A program made the translations under genes and the position numbers. DNA of 64,000 nt from Gonocerus acuteangulatus. Taxonomy: Eukaryota > Arthropoda > Insecta > Hemiptera > Coreidae. The DNA lies in the NCBI GenBank assembly GCA_946811695.1, contig OX328125.1, positions 101,046,533-101,110,532 of the forward strand, read 5' to 3'. The notes below the pieces were generated by a model. It was given only the letters and a program-made list of their open reading frames with translations. It was not told where the DNA came from and searched no databases. Of this stretch, positions 22,716 to 33,683 are shown in pieces. Within the stretch, counting starts at the first letter, position 1, and each line of letters begins with the position of its first letter.

Positions 22716-23818
22716 TCTTTTTTTTCTCTGAATGCATGTTTATTTAAAATCTGTACAATGAAATACAATAATTAATTGTGCTGGTAAATGAATACATATC
22801 AGTGTAAGACAGAATATTGAAGGAGCCAAAAATTATCGACACTTCCTATTATATCTTAATATTTATTTTTGGTGTCTTTAACCGATGTTAGTTTAGCTGG
22901 TCACGGGGCCAAAAACTCTTAAGCCTCCTGGGGAGGTTTTTAGGATGGGTCTGGGTGGAAAGGGATTGACCTCTAAGATTTGGTTGGGATGACAAGTTGG
23001 AATGAAAGGTTAGGAATCGGGATTTGGCGAGATCGTTTACGAAAGGAATATTAAGGTCGTTGTGGAGGGTTTTGATAGAGACATAAAAGGGAGCATTAAC
23101 TATTCTACGAAGGACTTTGGATTGGAATGCTTGTATTCGTTGTATGTTTCAGTGTTTTGCTGTTCCCCATAATTCGAGTCCGTAAGTCCAGATAGGTCTG
23201 ATTATAGTTTTGTAGATAGTGAGTTTGTTTTGTTTCGTAAGCTTTGAAGTAGGTCCAAGTAGACGTCGTAGGAGTCCAAATCTCCTGTTTAGCTCTTGTC
23301 TTTTCAGTCGTGTGTGTGGGTTCCATGTGAGTCTGCTGTCTAGTAGGAGTCCCAGGTAACGTACCTCATTTGATGTTGGAAGTTGACTGCTGCAAATGAA
23401 TACAGGAGGGCAGGCGCTCCTATTAAGTGTAAATGTAACATGGAAGCACTTTTCTGGGTTCCCTTTAATTTTCCACAAGTTGCACCATTTCTCGACAGAC
23501 TCAAGGTGCTCCTGCAATTGTTGGGAAGCTGTTGAGGGATCAGAGGAAGAGGAAAAGATGGCTGTATCATCGGCGTAGGTCGTAATGTGTGTAGTCGGAT
23601 GGGTGGGGATATCTGCCGTGTACAGGAGGTAAAGGACAGGACCTAGGATGCTGCCTTGTGGGACGCCTGAGGATATGGGTCGGGAGGAGGACCAGATAGT
23701 ACCAGACCTTGTTTGAAAGGAACGATTCGAGAGGAAGGATTGAAGGATGAGGTAGTATGTGTGAGGTAAAATACGCTTTACTTTGTATAACAACCCCGGG
23801 TGCCAAACCCGATCGAAC
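22716..23818 (-). mobile_element. jockey-like non-LTR retrotransposon, 5' truncated
   Basis: A 1103-bp insertion with a short A-rich 3' end at the left (about 22716-22726). GGGGAATATACTT occurs on both sides (22703-22715 and 23819-23831), a 13-bp target duplication. It contains the C-terminal half of ORF2 and a 3' UTR. The 5' end breaks off inside the RT domain, the usual result of incomplete reverse transcription. Confidence 0.9.
22888..23818 (-). pseudogene. jockey reverse transcriptase, C-terminal half
   Basis: Reading from 23818 the frame shows FDRVWHPGLLYKVKR, the PQG motif (SSGVPQGSILGPVLY), the catalytic YADDTAIF motif and the thumb (EVRYLGLLLDSRLTWNPH). One in-frame TGA at 23149-23151 interrupts IWTYGLELWGTAK and NIQRIQAFQSKVLRRIVNAP. 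The frame then runs to THPKNLPRRLKSFWPRDQLN and a stop at 22888. The endonuclease and fingers are missing. With only one inner stop, the copy is fairly young. Confidence 0.88.
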
Positions 23819-24062
23819 GGGGAATATACTTAAAACATAAATTCGAGTGTGGCTATATAATTACTTTGTCCTGACGAGAAAATTGCTCTGTTTTCCAAGC
23901 TCTTGTCGTTTTCATAATTTATTTTAAGTTGCATGTTTCTAGGATTAGGTCATTGAAAAAGGTCAACCTTAACTGTTAGTGTTGTGACGATTAGATCACA
24001 TATGGTTCTCGAGACTTTTAAAGGAGGGACATGGAGTCCAGGAATTATAAAGGGCAGATTTT

Positions 24063-24195
24063 ACCGCGGTTCCTCCCTCCCTCCGTAGGGAGAAAATACG
24101 CTCATGACACCGACTCAATACCCAATCCGGAAATGCCGACTAGAAAATTATGTGTTTCACAACTCCATAGATAACGAAAATAATGGCTGTTCAAA
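24063..24195 (+). mobile_element. HINE-1 5' fragment
   Basis: TTTTACCGCGGTTCCTCCCT, then CAATCCGGAAATGCCGACTA and a TAGATAACGAAAATAATGGC block, match the HINE-1 5' region. It stops where the (TA)n tract would start, at the 5' end of element I-A. Confidence 0.7.
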
Positions 24196-25428
24196 GGTTT
24201 ATGTTGAAGGGGTTACAATCTTCGAGGAAGCCAAAGCTCCGGATCTTGAAACATTTTGTCAAGAAGACAATACTTCACTTTTGGACTGAGGATTGGCTAA
24301 AAGTTAACAATCATCGCAAGAAGATAAAAGAGGATGTAAAACTATGGACTCTATGGTCAGAGCGGCAGAATATACAAAATGAAGTAATACTCAGCAGACT
24401 TCGCATTGGCCACACGAAATTGACGCATACATACTTGCTACGAGGCTTACACCCTCCAATATGCGATGCCTGCCATGTAATACTGACCGTGGAACACATT
24501 CTACTCTACTGTCCTACATTTAAGAATAGGAAATAATGATAACTTCAGTTGTAGCAGGAGGAAGGTTATATAGATAGGAGAATTCAAAACAAACCTATGT
24601 ATTCGCCATCATGGTTAGCCACAGCCATCTTGATTTCCACAGCCATTCCAAACGTATTACCAATACCTTTCACCGTTTCACAGCTTATTTTACTAGAATA
24701 ATAATTTTACTGATAAATGCGATTGACAACAAAAAAAACAATTAAAAAGTGAAATAAACAAAGAGAATATCCCCTTCAAAACAACAAATTAAACACGTTT
24801 TAAGTTTTATGCGCTTATATTTCTGATTGACGTTGCCCCATCGAATATTGCTTCAGGACCTTTTTTGTAGAGAATTTAGTAAGCATTCGAATGGTCACCT
24901 TCCACTTACCACGTTTTCCTAACCGTTATCGAGATATTTACGAAAAATGTATGAAGATCCGAAAACTTTTCATGTCTATTAATCATTTTTTTTTCGCATA
25001 CTTCTTTAACTCCAAATTTAACCAAAATTTAAACATCTTAATTGGGATTAATTTCCAAGATGTTGAAAATATTTCAATTGAATCCCGCGATTCTAAGTAC
25101 CCACAAAAAAATAATGACTTACAAAAACATTGAATCAACTTTTCTCAAAAACGGTTACAGATATCGACTTAAAAATAGTTTCATTCATTTTCCTATGTTA
25201 AAAACCTATAAAAGAAGTACCTGCAAGCATACTAACTCAAAAACGTAAGCGTTACGATTTTTTTTGCGCGAATTTCGCCCCAAACGCCATCTTCCATTGG
25301 GCAGATTCTGATGGTTAACGAACTTGACCTCTCAAATTAGAAGGCAGATTTTTGTACCAAATTTCATCAAAATCGGACCATTTTTGAGCCGTCAGGAGCG
25401 CGAATAGACAAGCATATATATATATATG

Positions 25429-26872
25429 CTTCATACAGAATTATCTACGTAATAGACGATTCCGAGTGAGGATAGGGTCAGCTCTATCAGATGAATTCCT
25501 ACAAGAAAACGGAGTGCCTCAGGGAGGAGTTCTTAGCGCCACCCTGTTTAACATAGCAGTAGATTCGATCAAATCTTTCATCCCAAATACAGTATCCTAT
25601 TGCCAATATGCTGATGACATACTCATCTACATTGCATCCAAAGACGTAAACACAGCACAGGACCAACTACAAGACACATTACAGCGACTTGAACATTGGT
25701 GTTCCTTAACTGGGTTTAAGATTTCTAAAGAAAAATCCAGCTGTATACTATTTACACGTAAGAGAACATTCCCCAACCCAAGACTGAAATTGTACAATTA
25801 TTATCTTCCCGTTGTAATTACAATTAAATTTCTTGGTTTGGTGTTTGATCGGCGTCTGACCTGGATCCCCCACTTAAAAGAACTCCTCAATAAATGCAAA
25901 AGGTCACTGAATCTATTGAGGATTCTTAGCAATACAAAATGGGGTGCTGACAGATGCTCTATGCTCACTTTCTATAGAGCATACACCAGGTCAATTCTGG
26001 ATTATGGGTGTCAAGCTTATTCATCTGCCAGTAAAAGATCATTACAAATGTTAGACCCGATACATAACGCAGGAATCAGAATAGCGACAGGTGCATTCAG
26101 GTCAAGCCCATGCGCCAGCTTGTATGTCGAAGCCAGTGAGCCGCCATTGGAGTACAGGCGTCAAGAATTTTGTTTAAAATTTTTCACAAAACTTAACTTT
26201 TTAAATACACCATACACACAACTATTAATGCATAACCCATTTACAGGAAAGTACAATCAGACGGGAACAAAACAGAGACCACTTAATATCAGAATATTTG
26301 ACTACGCAGCGAACACAGATTTACTAACCACTCCTACCTACTTACGACACCACCAGACTTACTTACCGTGGAGAATAAATAACTTAGAAATTAACACAAA
26401 ATTATCAAAATTCGATAAAAAAAACCCTGTTTCTAAAATATTTTACAAAAATGAGTTTAATTATCTTCTTTCGTTGTATCCAGATGCACTACTAGCATTT
26501 ACAGACGGTTCAAAATCTAGAGAAGGCACTGGATCAACAGCTATAATAAAAAATTCTAAGTTTGGCATTAAATTAAATAGAAAATCATCCGTTTTTTCAG
26601 CAGAACTACAGGGGATACTTTTGGCTTTAAGAAATATAACTGTAGTTCCAAATAAGACAATCATCATATGTTCAGATTCACTAAGTTCTTTACTCTCCCT
26701 CATCAACTTCTATGAGACACACTCACTAATGACAGTGATTTTTCAACAAATACAAGACCTACAAACTTACGGCATAAAAGTGGTTCTCCTGTGGATACCC
26801 GGACACATGGATATCCCAGGAAACACAGAAGCCGACAAATACGCTAAACAAACAACTGAAAAATGTACGTAG
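25429..26872 (+). pseudogene. RT-RNase H polyprotein fragment of I-B
   Basis: The frame is open from the 5' break. It contains FIQNYLRNRRFRVRIGSALS, the PQG motif (NGVPQGGVLSATLFN), catalytic YADDILIYIA (about 25605), IKFLGLVFDRRLTW and a long connector. RNase H follows, with the four expected acidic positions in LAFTDGS, SAELQG, ICSDSLSS and PGNTEAD (about 26495-26840). Translation ends at 26872, where the downstream frame begins in another register. Fingers and endonuclease are lost. It is the best-preserved coding region in the window. Confidence 0.85.
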
Positions 26873-27279
26873 AAGAACTGACACTACAAGACTTACATGT
26901 AAACATAAAAACATATTTACACCTTGAATGGCAAAAAGTTTGGGCTGAAACACAAAACAACAAATTAAAGGAAATTAAGAAAACGGTAAGTGTTTGGCCA
27001 TCAAGCAACAGATCAACCCGAAGAGAAGAGGTAGTCATTACAAGATTACGTATAGGACATTCGTTGCTGACACATCGCTATTTAATGACAAGACAAGACA
27101 GACCAGTTTGCGCCATATGCAACGCAAACTTGACTATAAAACACATACTGACTGATTGCAAAGAACGAGACAGACTAAATCTACCGCATGACATGAACGA
27201 ACTTTTGACAGATAACAGTCCACACTTAAACACAATACTCACTCACCTTAAAGACTCAAATATTTACAATTTCATTTAG
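26863..27279 (+). pseudogene. C-terminal zinc-binding part of I-B
   Basis: It overlaps the RT-RNase H frame by ten bases in a different register and reads on as MYVEELTLQDLHVNIK. It then has RLRIGHSLLTHRYLMTRQ and a C-x2-C-x7-H-x4-C cluster (CAICNANLTIKHILTDC). I-A and the copy at 37690-38455 carry the same module. Most likely a single frameshift near 26863 separated it from the RNase H domain. Confidence 0.8.
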
Positions 27280-27462
27280 CACAACAGAATTTATTAAAAC
27301 GTGTATGACTTAACGTGAAGTCTGGTAATGGACACAGTCCTGAAACTTTTAAAAAAGGAATTACCTGAATGTTTGAATTTCTTAATTTACAATTATGAGA
27401 GTAGATTCTACCGCTAACATTAAAAAAGAGCAAGTCGCTATGTTCGCGAGCTCTTGAAATCA

Positions 27463-27519
<57 letters not shown>

Positions 27520-27829
27520 AATTTGAACCACCTATATTTTAGTGATCTATGGGGTCTGATACGAGAAAGTTTCTGGTCGGCACTTCCGGATCGCATCATG
27601 AGGTCAACCGCGCTAAAAGGAAAGAGAAACCCACGGAATCCCGAATAGCCTTAAAGAAGCACTAAAGGATGATTATCAAGACACACAAAATGTAATCGAC
27701 TTCATCAAAGAAATAAAATTACAATTGTAATTAAAAATCATTGACCTGCCAATGACTCTTCATGAGTAGAGGCAGACAATTAAATTAAAATAAAAAAAAT
27801 TGTTTGTATCCACGATACGATGTACAACG

Positions 27830-27837
27830 ATATATAT

Positions 27838-27931
<94 letters not shown>
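27830..27931. repeat. (TA)n microsatellite
   Basis: About 50 TA units with two TGTA interruptions. SINE-2 follows immediately. Confidence 0.95.
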
Positions 27932-27932
<1 letters not shown>

Positions 27933-28271
27933 GGGGCGAGGTTAGCTCAGTGGTAGAGCACTGGACTAATAAGCTGGAGGCCTGAGTTCAAATCCCGAGC
28001 AAGCACTAAAGATTTTTTCTTCTAGTGTCTTCGTTCATGGGTTGAATTCGGCCTCCCTGACCATCCCTAGGCCAACCCAGCCTTTAATTAATTTAATAAT
28101 GGGTACCTTGGTTGGTGCTAATGACTCTAGCAGTCGAAGCAGCCAAGGGGAAAATCAGGCGGCCGGAGCATAGTATTGACCACACTATCTCCCTAGTGTG
28201 CCGTATGGTCGTGAATCAGATACCTCTATAGTATCTGCCCCACAGGGCCCTCGTGGTCTGTTACGGGACTG

Positions 28272-28273
<2 letters not shown>
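27932..28273 (+). mobile_element. SINE-2, tRNA-Ile-like head
   Basis: The head GGGGCGAGGTTAGCTCAGTG with A box TAGCTCAGTGGTA, loop CTAATAA and B box AGTTCAAATCC resembles tRNA-Ile(AAT). The body includes AGGCCAACCCAGCCTTTAAT, CTAATGACTCTAGCAGTCGA and CACACTATCTCCCTAGTGTG. It ends GGACTGATTT without a long A-tail, so it probably uses a different LINE partner from SINE-1. The second full copy is 62225-62567. Confidence 0.88.
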
Positions 28274-28275
<2 letters not shown>

Positions 28276-28318
<43 letters not shown>

Positions 28319-28734
28319 CACACACATATTTTACCTTTTTTACCTAACAATAAGGAAGGAGGACCTATGCAGACGATTTTATTAAGTTAGTAATAATTTC
28401 CTTAATTTGCACATATTTTCCTCACAAAAATTTTAATTTGCAGTATTTCCCTAAGAATTTAATCACTGTGCATTTTTGTAGGAGAGCTGCTTTAGGTAGG
28501 AAAAAATTCTAAAAAATGAGCTTCCTTCTGAGATGGGAGGGAGGTTTTAGCTTTTATCGCTACTTCTGCAATGCAATTTACTTCATTCCGCTCATTGACT
28601 TGACCGACAGTCTGAAGAAATTTTGAAGAAAGGAAAGAGCCTTGTTTTCCTTATAAAATCCGAGGCATAAAAAAGTCGCAATTATTATGATTTTTTATTA
28701 TAAAGGTACTACTGCTTTACAATCATTTCTGTAA
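28276..28734. other. (TA)n and unassigned spacer
   Basis: (TA)n lies at 28276-28317. The rest has no recognised features. Confidence 0.5.
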
Positions 28735-29036
28735 CTAGCAGTTACCTGGCGTGCCATGCTATACCCATTTTCTGCATGTAAAAGAGCAAAAATAAATGAG
28801 AAACCAAATATGTAACATTAAAATCTAATAACGCAAATCTGTAACTGTTCGCGTTTACAGTTTTGAACCCGTCACCTCCAAACAATAAGGAAGAAACAGA
28901 CAGATAGGCAGCTGATAGACGATTCTGATCTAGACAATGTCACTCCTCGTATCAAGACCTGTGTACCAATTTTGGTGAAAATCGGTGGATTTGTATAAGG
29001 AACAAACAGACAATCAAACACCTGACTTTTATATTT
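28735..29036 (-). mobile_element. HelB Helitron copy, 5' end lost
   Basis: The 3' terminus is at the left: CTAG at 28735 after A, then CAGTTACCTGGCGTGCCATG, the reverse of the HelB end. It extends to CACCTGACTTTTATATTTAA, where the TC start should be. A second copy follows directly. Confidence 0.75.
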
Positions 29037-29462
29037 AACCAACTGTTACCCGGCGTGCCATCCTATGCCTAATTTCTGCATCTAGAAAATCCAAAATAAA
29101 TTTGAAACCAAATAAGTAATATTAAAATGTAATTACACAAATCTCTAACTGTTCGGGTTCACAGTTTCGAACCTGTGACCACCGAACTGTAATTCCTAAA
29201 CGATTTTAACCTCGCCTATGACACTCCCCGTACCAAGACATACATCTGTGCTAAGTTTGGTCAAAATCGGTCAAACGCTACGGATTTGTATAAGGAAAAG
29301 ACATACAGACAAACAGCTGGTAGTCGATTTTGACCTAGCCTATGACTCTCCCCGTATAAAGACCTACCTGAGTGCCATGTTAGGTCAAAATCGGTCGAGC
29401 GGTGTGGATTTGTATAAGGAACATGCAGACAAACAAAGAAACACCTGACTTTTATACCTACA
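29037..29462 (-). mobile_element. HelB Helitron copy, in tandem with the previous
   Basis: Starts with AACTGTTACCCGGCGTGCCA (3' end, terminal CTAG decayed). It contains two ~130-bp internal modules (GTTTGGTCAAAATCGGTCAA). It ends near CACCTGACTTTTATACC. The direct head-to-tail arrangement with 28735-29036 suggests a Helitron read-through or two insertions at the same site. Confidence 0.7.
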
Positions 29463-29615
29463 TGTTAAGATTATTAAAGGCCATTTCGATATTATAAATT
29501 TTGTTAAGATCGATCCATTACTAAGATGACCGACTACGATACAGAAACTGTCTATGTGTAGAACTTGGATTAGTTGAGTAATTAAATATGTCGAAGACAA
29601 TCGGTGGCCCGAGTC

Positions 29616-29616
<1 letters not shown>

Positions 29617-29675
<59 letters not shown>

Positions 29676-30072
29676 CAACTGTTTGGCTGCCTGTCTGTCT
29701 GTTTGTTCCATATACAAATCCACACCGTTTGACCAATTTTGACCAAAGTTAGCACAGATGTATGTCTTGTTCCGGGGTGTATTAGGCTAGGTTAAAATCC
29801 TCTAACACTCACAGTTCGGAGGTCACAGGTTCGAAACTGTAAACCTGAACAGTTAACAGATTTGTGTAATTAGATTTTAATATTACTTATTTGCTTTCAA
29901 ATTTATTTTAGGTAACCAGACCAGAGGAGTATCATAGGTTAGGTCAAAATTGTCTAGGACTCACAGCCGCAGGTCACGTGTTCGAAACTGTAAACTCAAA
30001 CAGTTACGGACTGCAGCCTCTTCTGAAACACGATATGTCTTTAGGTTCCACTTTGCCTCGGGTAACAGCTAG
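29617..30072 (+). mobile_element. HelB Helitron copy
   Basis: Starts TCTATATATA... (expanded TA tract), then CTGTCTGTCTGTTTGTTCCA and CACACCGTTTGACCAATTTT. It ends GCCTCGGGTAACAGCTAG followed by T. It lies in opposite orientation to the tandem pair at 28735-29462. Confidence 0.78.
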
Positions 30073-30519
30073 TTACAGATAAATTCAGGCCAAAATCTTG
30101 GATCATTTGAAGGTCAAATAGAGAAAAAAACATAGAAAAAACAGATACAAAGTAACGAGTTAAGAAATTCCATTTTTGGTATAGGTAAATTTTATTTAAC
30201 GGAGAACCAATCCAACCAAAAACGATGTTAACAATTAACAGCTTCGAAGTTCCTGAAATTCTGGGTTCGGAACAAACTGACACTGAACCTGGCTGTCCTC
30301 CATACAGATATCAATGAGACAAACAGGAGTTAGTAGTGATATGCCGACGGTGTTGATAGAGATAACACAATCACTACAAAGCAATGTTGACGTAACGTAA
30401 CCACGCTGCAGTATCATTATACAGACTAAGCCCAACTCCGTTATACCGTTCTGCCATGTTAATGTACGAACGTATACCTGCCTGGCTTAGTGTTTGTTTA
30501 AATTTAAAATATATGAATT
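30073..30519. other. unassigned
   Basis: No coding domain or shared repeat is recognised. Short minus frames at 30041-30435 are not supported. Confidence 0.4.
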
Positions 30520-31190
30520 ATTTATTATTTTATCCAACGCTCGTCGGTTGTGGTTGAGCCGTTTGTCGCCGAGCCTCCCAGTATCGCTTAGTGAGGTGGG
30601 GAAGATGGATAAGTTTTGGACAGACGAGGAGGTGACTTCCCACCATCCTTCCGCTTGAACATAGTGGGCAAATGTCCGAGTCTGCTAAGCCCAGTCGGTG
30701 GAGATGGGCCTGCAGGTAGTCGTGTCCAGTTTCCAGGCGGAATCTTGCAACAGCTTCGCTTCTCCTCAGATCGTAGGGATGTGACCTGGGGTTGCAAGGA
30801 TTTCCCACATTTTTCATGGACTGACGCTTTTAGGAGCTCCTTAATATTTCGATAAGCATGTTTGCTGCTGATTTACACCTTTATATTGTATGTTGAATCG
30901 GCTCAATTTCGTTGAAAGTGTGAATTACCGTGGTGTGGGCAATGGTTTTCTCAGTGCTGACCTCAATTTTACTCAATTTGACCACTTCTCTAGGCTTTTG
31001 AGTGCAGAATTGATGGCATCTTGGACGCGGTGTATACTACTACCCGTAGCCCACATGACCACATCATCAGTAAATAGGATACATTGCACTCCCGAGATTG
31101 CATCAATAGTATTCTGAAGGTCGCGTATCATGACATTGAATAGTAGGTGGCTGAGCACTGCTCCCTGAGGGATTAACACCCCCTCAGGGA
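30520..31190 (-). pseudogene. non-LTR RT relic, internally deleted
   Basis: From 31185 downward the minus strand encodes IPQGAVLSHLLFNVMIRDLQ and the catalytic-site block FTDDVVMWATG (31085-31050), ending at a stop after LEKWSN. Scrambled frames follow near 30900-30845 (RFNIQYKG). Then 30817-30530 gives HPYDLRRSEAVARFRLETGH and CPLCSSGRMVGSHLLVC, a zinc-binding C-terminus. The thumb and connector are deleted. The clade is not resolved; it differs from the jockey and I-like elements here. Confidence 0.75.
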
Positions 31191-31249
31191 GGGCTTACGG
31201 CTCCCTGCCGTAGCTACTTTCACTTATCGAAAATATATGCGCTGATTTG

Positions 31250-31430
31250 AACGATTTTAGCGGGATATCGCAAGCTTGAAGACGAGCCTCATGCATGTCG
31301 ACCAACAGAGCTGGACGTCGAACTCCTGCAGGCGACTGCAGAAGAAAGCCATGTTGTAACAGTCAAAGAGCTAGCAGAAAAACTAGGATCGACACATTCT
31401 TCAGTCCACAGACTTATTGTAAAGTCTTAA
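31250..31430 (+). pseudogene. mariner transposase N-terminal relic
   Basis: The frame AGYRKLEDEPHACRPTELDV, then ELLQATAEESHVVTVKELAE and KLGSTHSSVHRLIVKS, ends at TAA near 31430. It matches the DNA-binding helix-turn-helix part of mariner transposases (EDEPR.GRPTE..., ELAEKLG.SH.T.HRHL). The catalytic domain is absent. It is not the same fragment as the mariner at 39877-40556, which carries only the C-terminus. Confidence 0.78.
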
Positions 31431-31513
31431 TAAGTGTGGCGAGCGGAATGTATTTGTTACAGCTGCCACCAGAGGCGCGTTTTTCAGAACAGCTCTATCC
31501 TTAATTTTAGACT

Positions 31514-31943
31514 TGATCCCTTTCTTCCAATGTCATCCCTGATAATCCCTTTCTTCCAATGTCATCCCAGATAATCCCTTTCTTCCAATGTCATCCCTGA
31601 TAATCCCTTTCTTCCAATGTCATCCATGATAATCCCTTTCTTCCAATGTCATCCCAGATAATCCTCCTCGACGCCTTCGCCGCCATTGGCCACGAGACAA
31701 CTTACAACTGGTTAATTAGCCTGTCTTATAAAATAATGTAAATAGTGTAAATTTTGTAAATAATGTATATAGTTTAAAAAAGAGACAAAGTTTTAATTAA
31801 AATAAGAAATACCATAACTTTCATTGGGAGTGGCAGTAATGTCTGCCTTCTCCCCTCATCTTATTCACTTTGTTTTATGTATAGTTTGACCATATTTACT
31901 TATTGTACATAACTGTACCGATTGTAAATTTTCAATAAAGATC

Positions 31944-31983
<40 letters not shown>

Positions 31984-31990
31984 AAAAAAA
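31514..31990 (+). mobile_element. jockey-like 3' end with 29-bp tandem expansion
   Basis: Positions 31514-31665 are about five copies of a 29-bp unit (ATCCCTTTCTTCCAATGTCA). The last unit runs in frame into SLSSNVIPDNPPRRLRRHWP then RDNLQLVN and a stop near 31713. This C-terminus parallels those at 8166 and 22888. The 3' UTR ends with AATAAA at 31933, then (TA)n and a poly(A). The repeated unit is the element's own SLSS..PDNP segment. Confidence 0.75.
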
Positions 31991-32560
<570 letters not shown>

Positions 32561-33683
32561 TAATAATACCAATATAGGTTGTCAGAGAAAAGTTCTCTCT
32601 TGCCAAAAGCCAATATAACTTACCTAATTTAATTGGGAGTTGTATAGCCGAGAAAAAGGTTGCATGCCCCTAGAACTGTTGTATAATATTATTTTCAACA
32701 CAAAGTAAAATAAAAGAAAATTTTCTTTAGAATGGAAATATCGAAAGTATGAATTTCCTTCAATAATATTTGAAGAGTTGAGGAGGAAGATAACTCAAGA
32801 GCCAATTAGTATCTACTCTGGAAAAAAAAAAAAGAAAAAAATTTCTTTGAATATTATTGTTATAGGGCAATTTTTTGTTTATCATAATGAATAATGCAAA
32901 TTTCGAGTTATTATATACTTAATAATCGAAGATAAAACATATAATTTTAATGATTTTTGTATAGGCATTATGAAAGAATTTTGTTTTAGTTTTTTGTGTT
33001 TTTCAAGCAAAAATATATGCCAAAAGACTTTTTTTCTTTCTTTTTTTACTCTGCATCGATTCCCGAAGTTTGGCCGTTATTATGGGTACACTCTGTATAT
33101 ATTATCATGGGTTAATTACATCTAAATATGTATTAATATTATATTTTAATTACTAATTAATTAATTTAAGGAGGTGATTTATGTTGTACCATGGCAGTAA
33201 CGGGAAATACAAAACCAATAAAATTATTGAAAGAAATTCCAAAAAAAAACTAACAACAAAAATATAAACCAACCCAAAACAATCAAAATAAATACAAAAA
33301 ATGAAATAAAATTAGATGTTAAATCAAATTACTATAAAAGTTGACATAAAAAATTCAGATGTTTATATAATTTGTCGGATATGTCTTTTTTGGGAATGTA
33401 TATAATTGGATGTAAAAAAAAATGAGTTTGTATTTTTGCCACTTTTTATTCCCTACAATTGCTCAACTTATTTGAAGATATTAAAACTACATTTGAAAAA
33501 TCATACATTTATCCTATCTGTTATTAATGTAAAAGTTGCTCCCCTGGAAACCCATTTCGGAACTAACTATGTTGTGTCAATACCTTCGCAAGCGCTTTTA
33601 CAGCAATCTTGGGTATAAACAAATTTAGAACTATTGGTTTGTGTGTTTGATCTCCTTTGTTATTTCCAACATAAAAAAAAGAA
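32561..33683. other. AT-rich spacer, no gene seen
   Basis: Unique low-complexity sequence. Positions 33076-33098 (ATGGGTACACTCTGTATA) resemble a Tc1/mariner-type end, but no partner was found. Confidence 0.4.

Larger units (their letters stand above)
25428..27462 (+). mobile_element. I-B: I-like non-LTR retrotransposon, 5' truncated
   Basis: It contains RT palm/thumb, RNase H and a C-terminal zinc-binding domain. Then comes a 180-bp 3' UTR with a terminal hairpin (AAGAGC...GCTCTT) and AATAAATATATA. RNase H downstream of RT points to the I/R1-type group rather than jockey. Both ends abut (TA)n of the surrounding HINE-1, so target duplications cannot be seen. Confidence 0.85.
24540..27614 (-). 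mobile_element. HINE-1 copy, interrupted by I-B
   Basis: The 5' end is at 27614 (AGCGCGG read on the minus strand, after CCTTTT). CACTTCCGGATCGC and TTTGAACCACC run to the (TA)n tract at 27464-27519. The element continues at 25427 and below with (TA)n, the TTTTTGAGCCGTCAGGAGCG block, TCGGACCATT, TTAACGAACTTGACC and AATATTGCTTCAGGAC. It inserted into I-A, and I-B later inserted into its (TA)n tract. The 3' hairpin is not recognisable near 24540. Confidence 0.75.
24196..27795 (+). mobile_element. I-A: I-like non-LTR 3' end split by a 3-kb nested insertion
   Basis: Positions 24196-24535 encode WTEDWLKVNNHRKKIKEDVK, RLRIGHTKLTHTYLLRG and the zinc-binding CDAC...H....C segment. They break off at TFKNR. 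The same reading resumes at 27621 as ERETHGIPNSLKEAL and ends with a stop near 27728, followed by a 3' UTR and A-rich tail to 27795. The related copy at 37690-38455 has the two halves joined. The 3.1 kb between is therefore a later insertion (HINE-1, itself carrying I-B). Confidence 0.8.

Noticed and set aside
23396..23578. Plus-strand frame opposite the jockey RT
   Set aside because: Antisense shadow of the minus-strand reverse transcriptase.
27932..28005. Functional tRNA-Ile gene
   Set aside because: The head is fused to the SINE-2 body, the same fusion recurs at 62225, and the acceptor stem does not close.
33076..33098. Tc1/mariner-type terminus (GGGTACACTCTGTATA)
   Set aside because: No inverted partner or transposase remnant was found within several kb.
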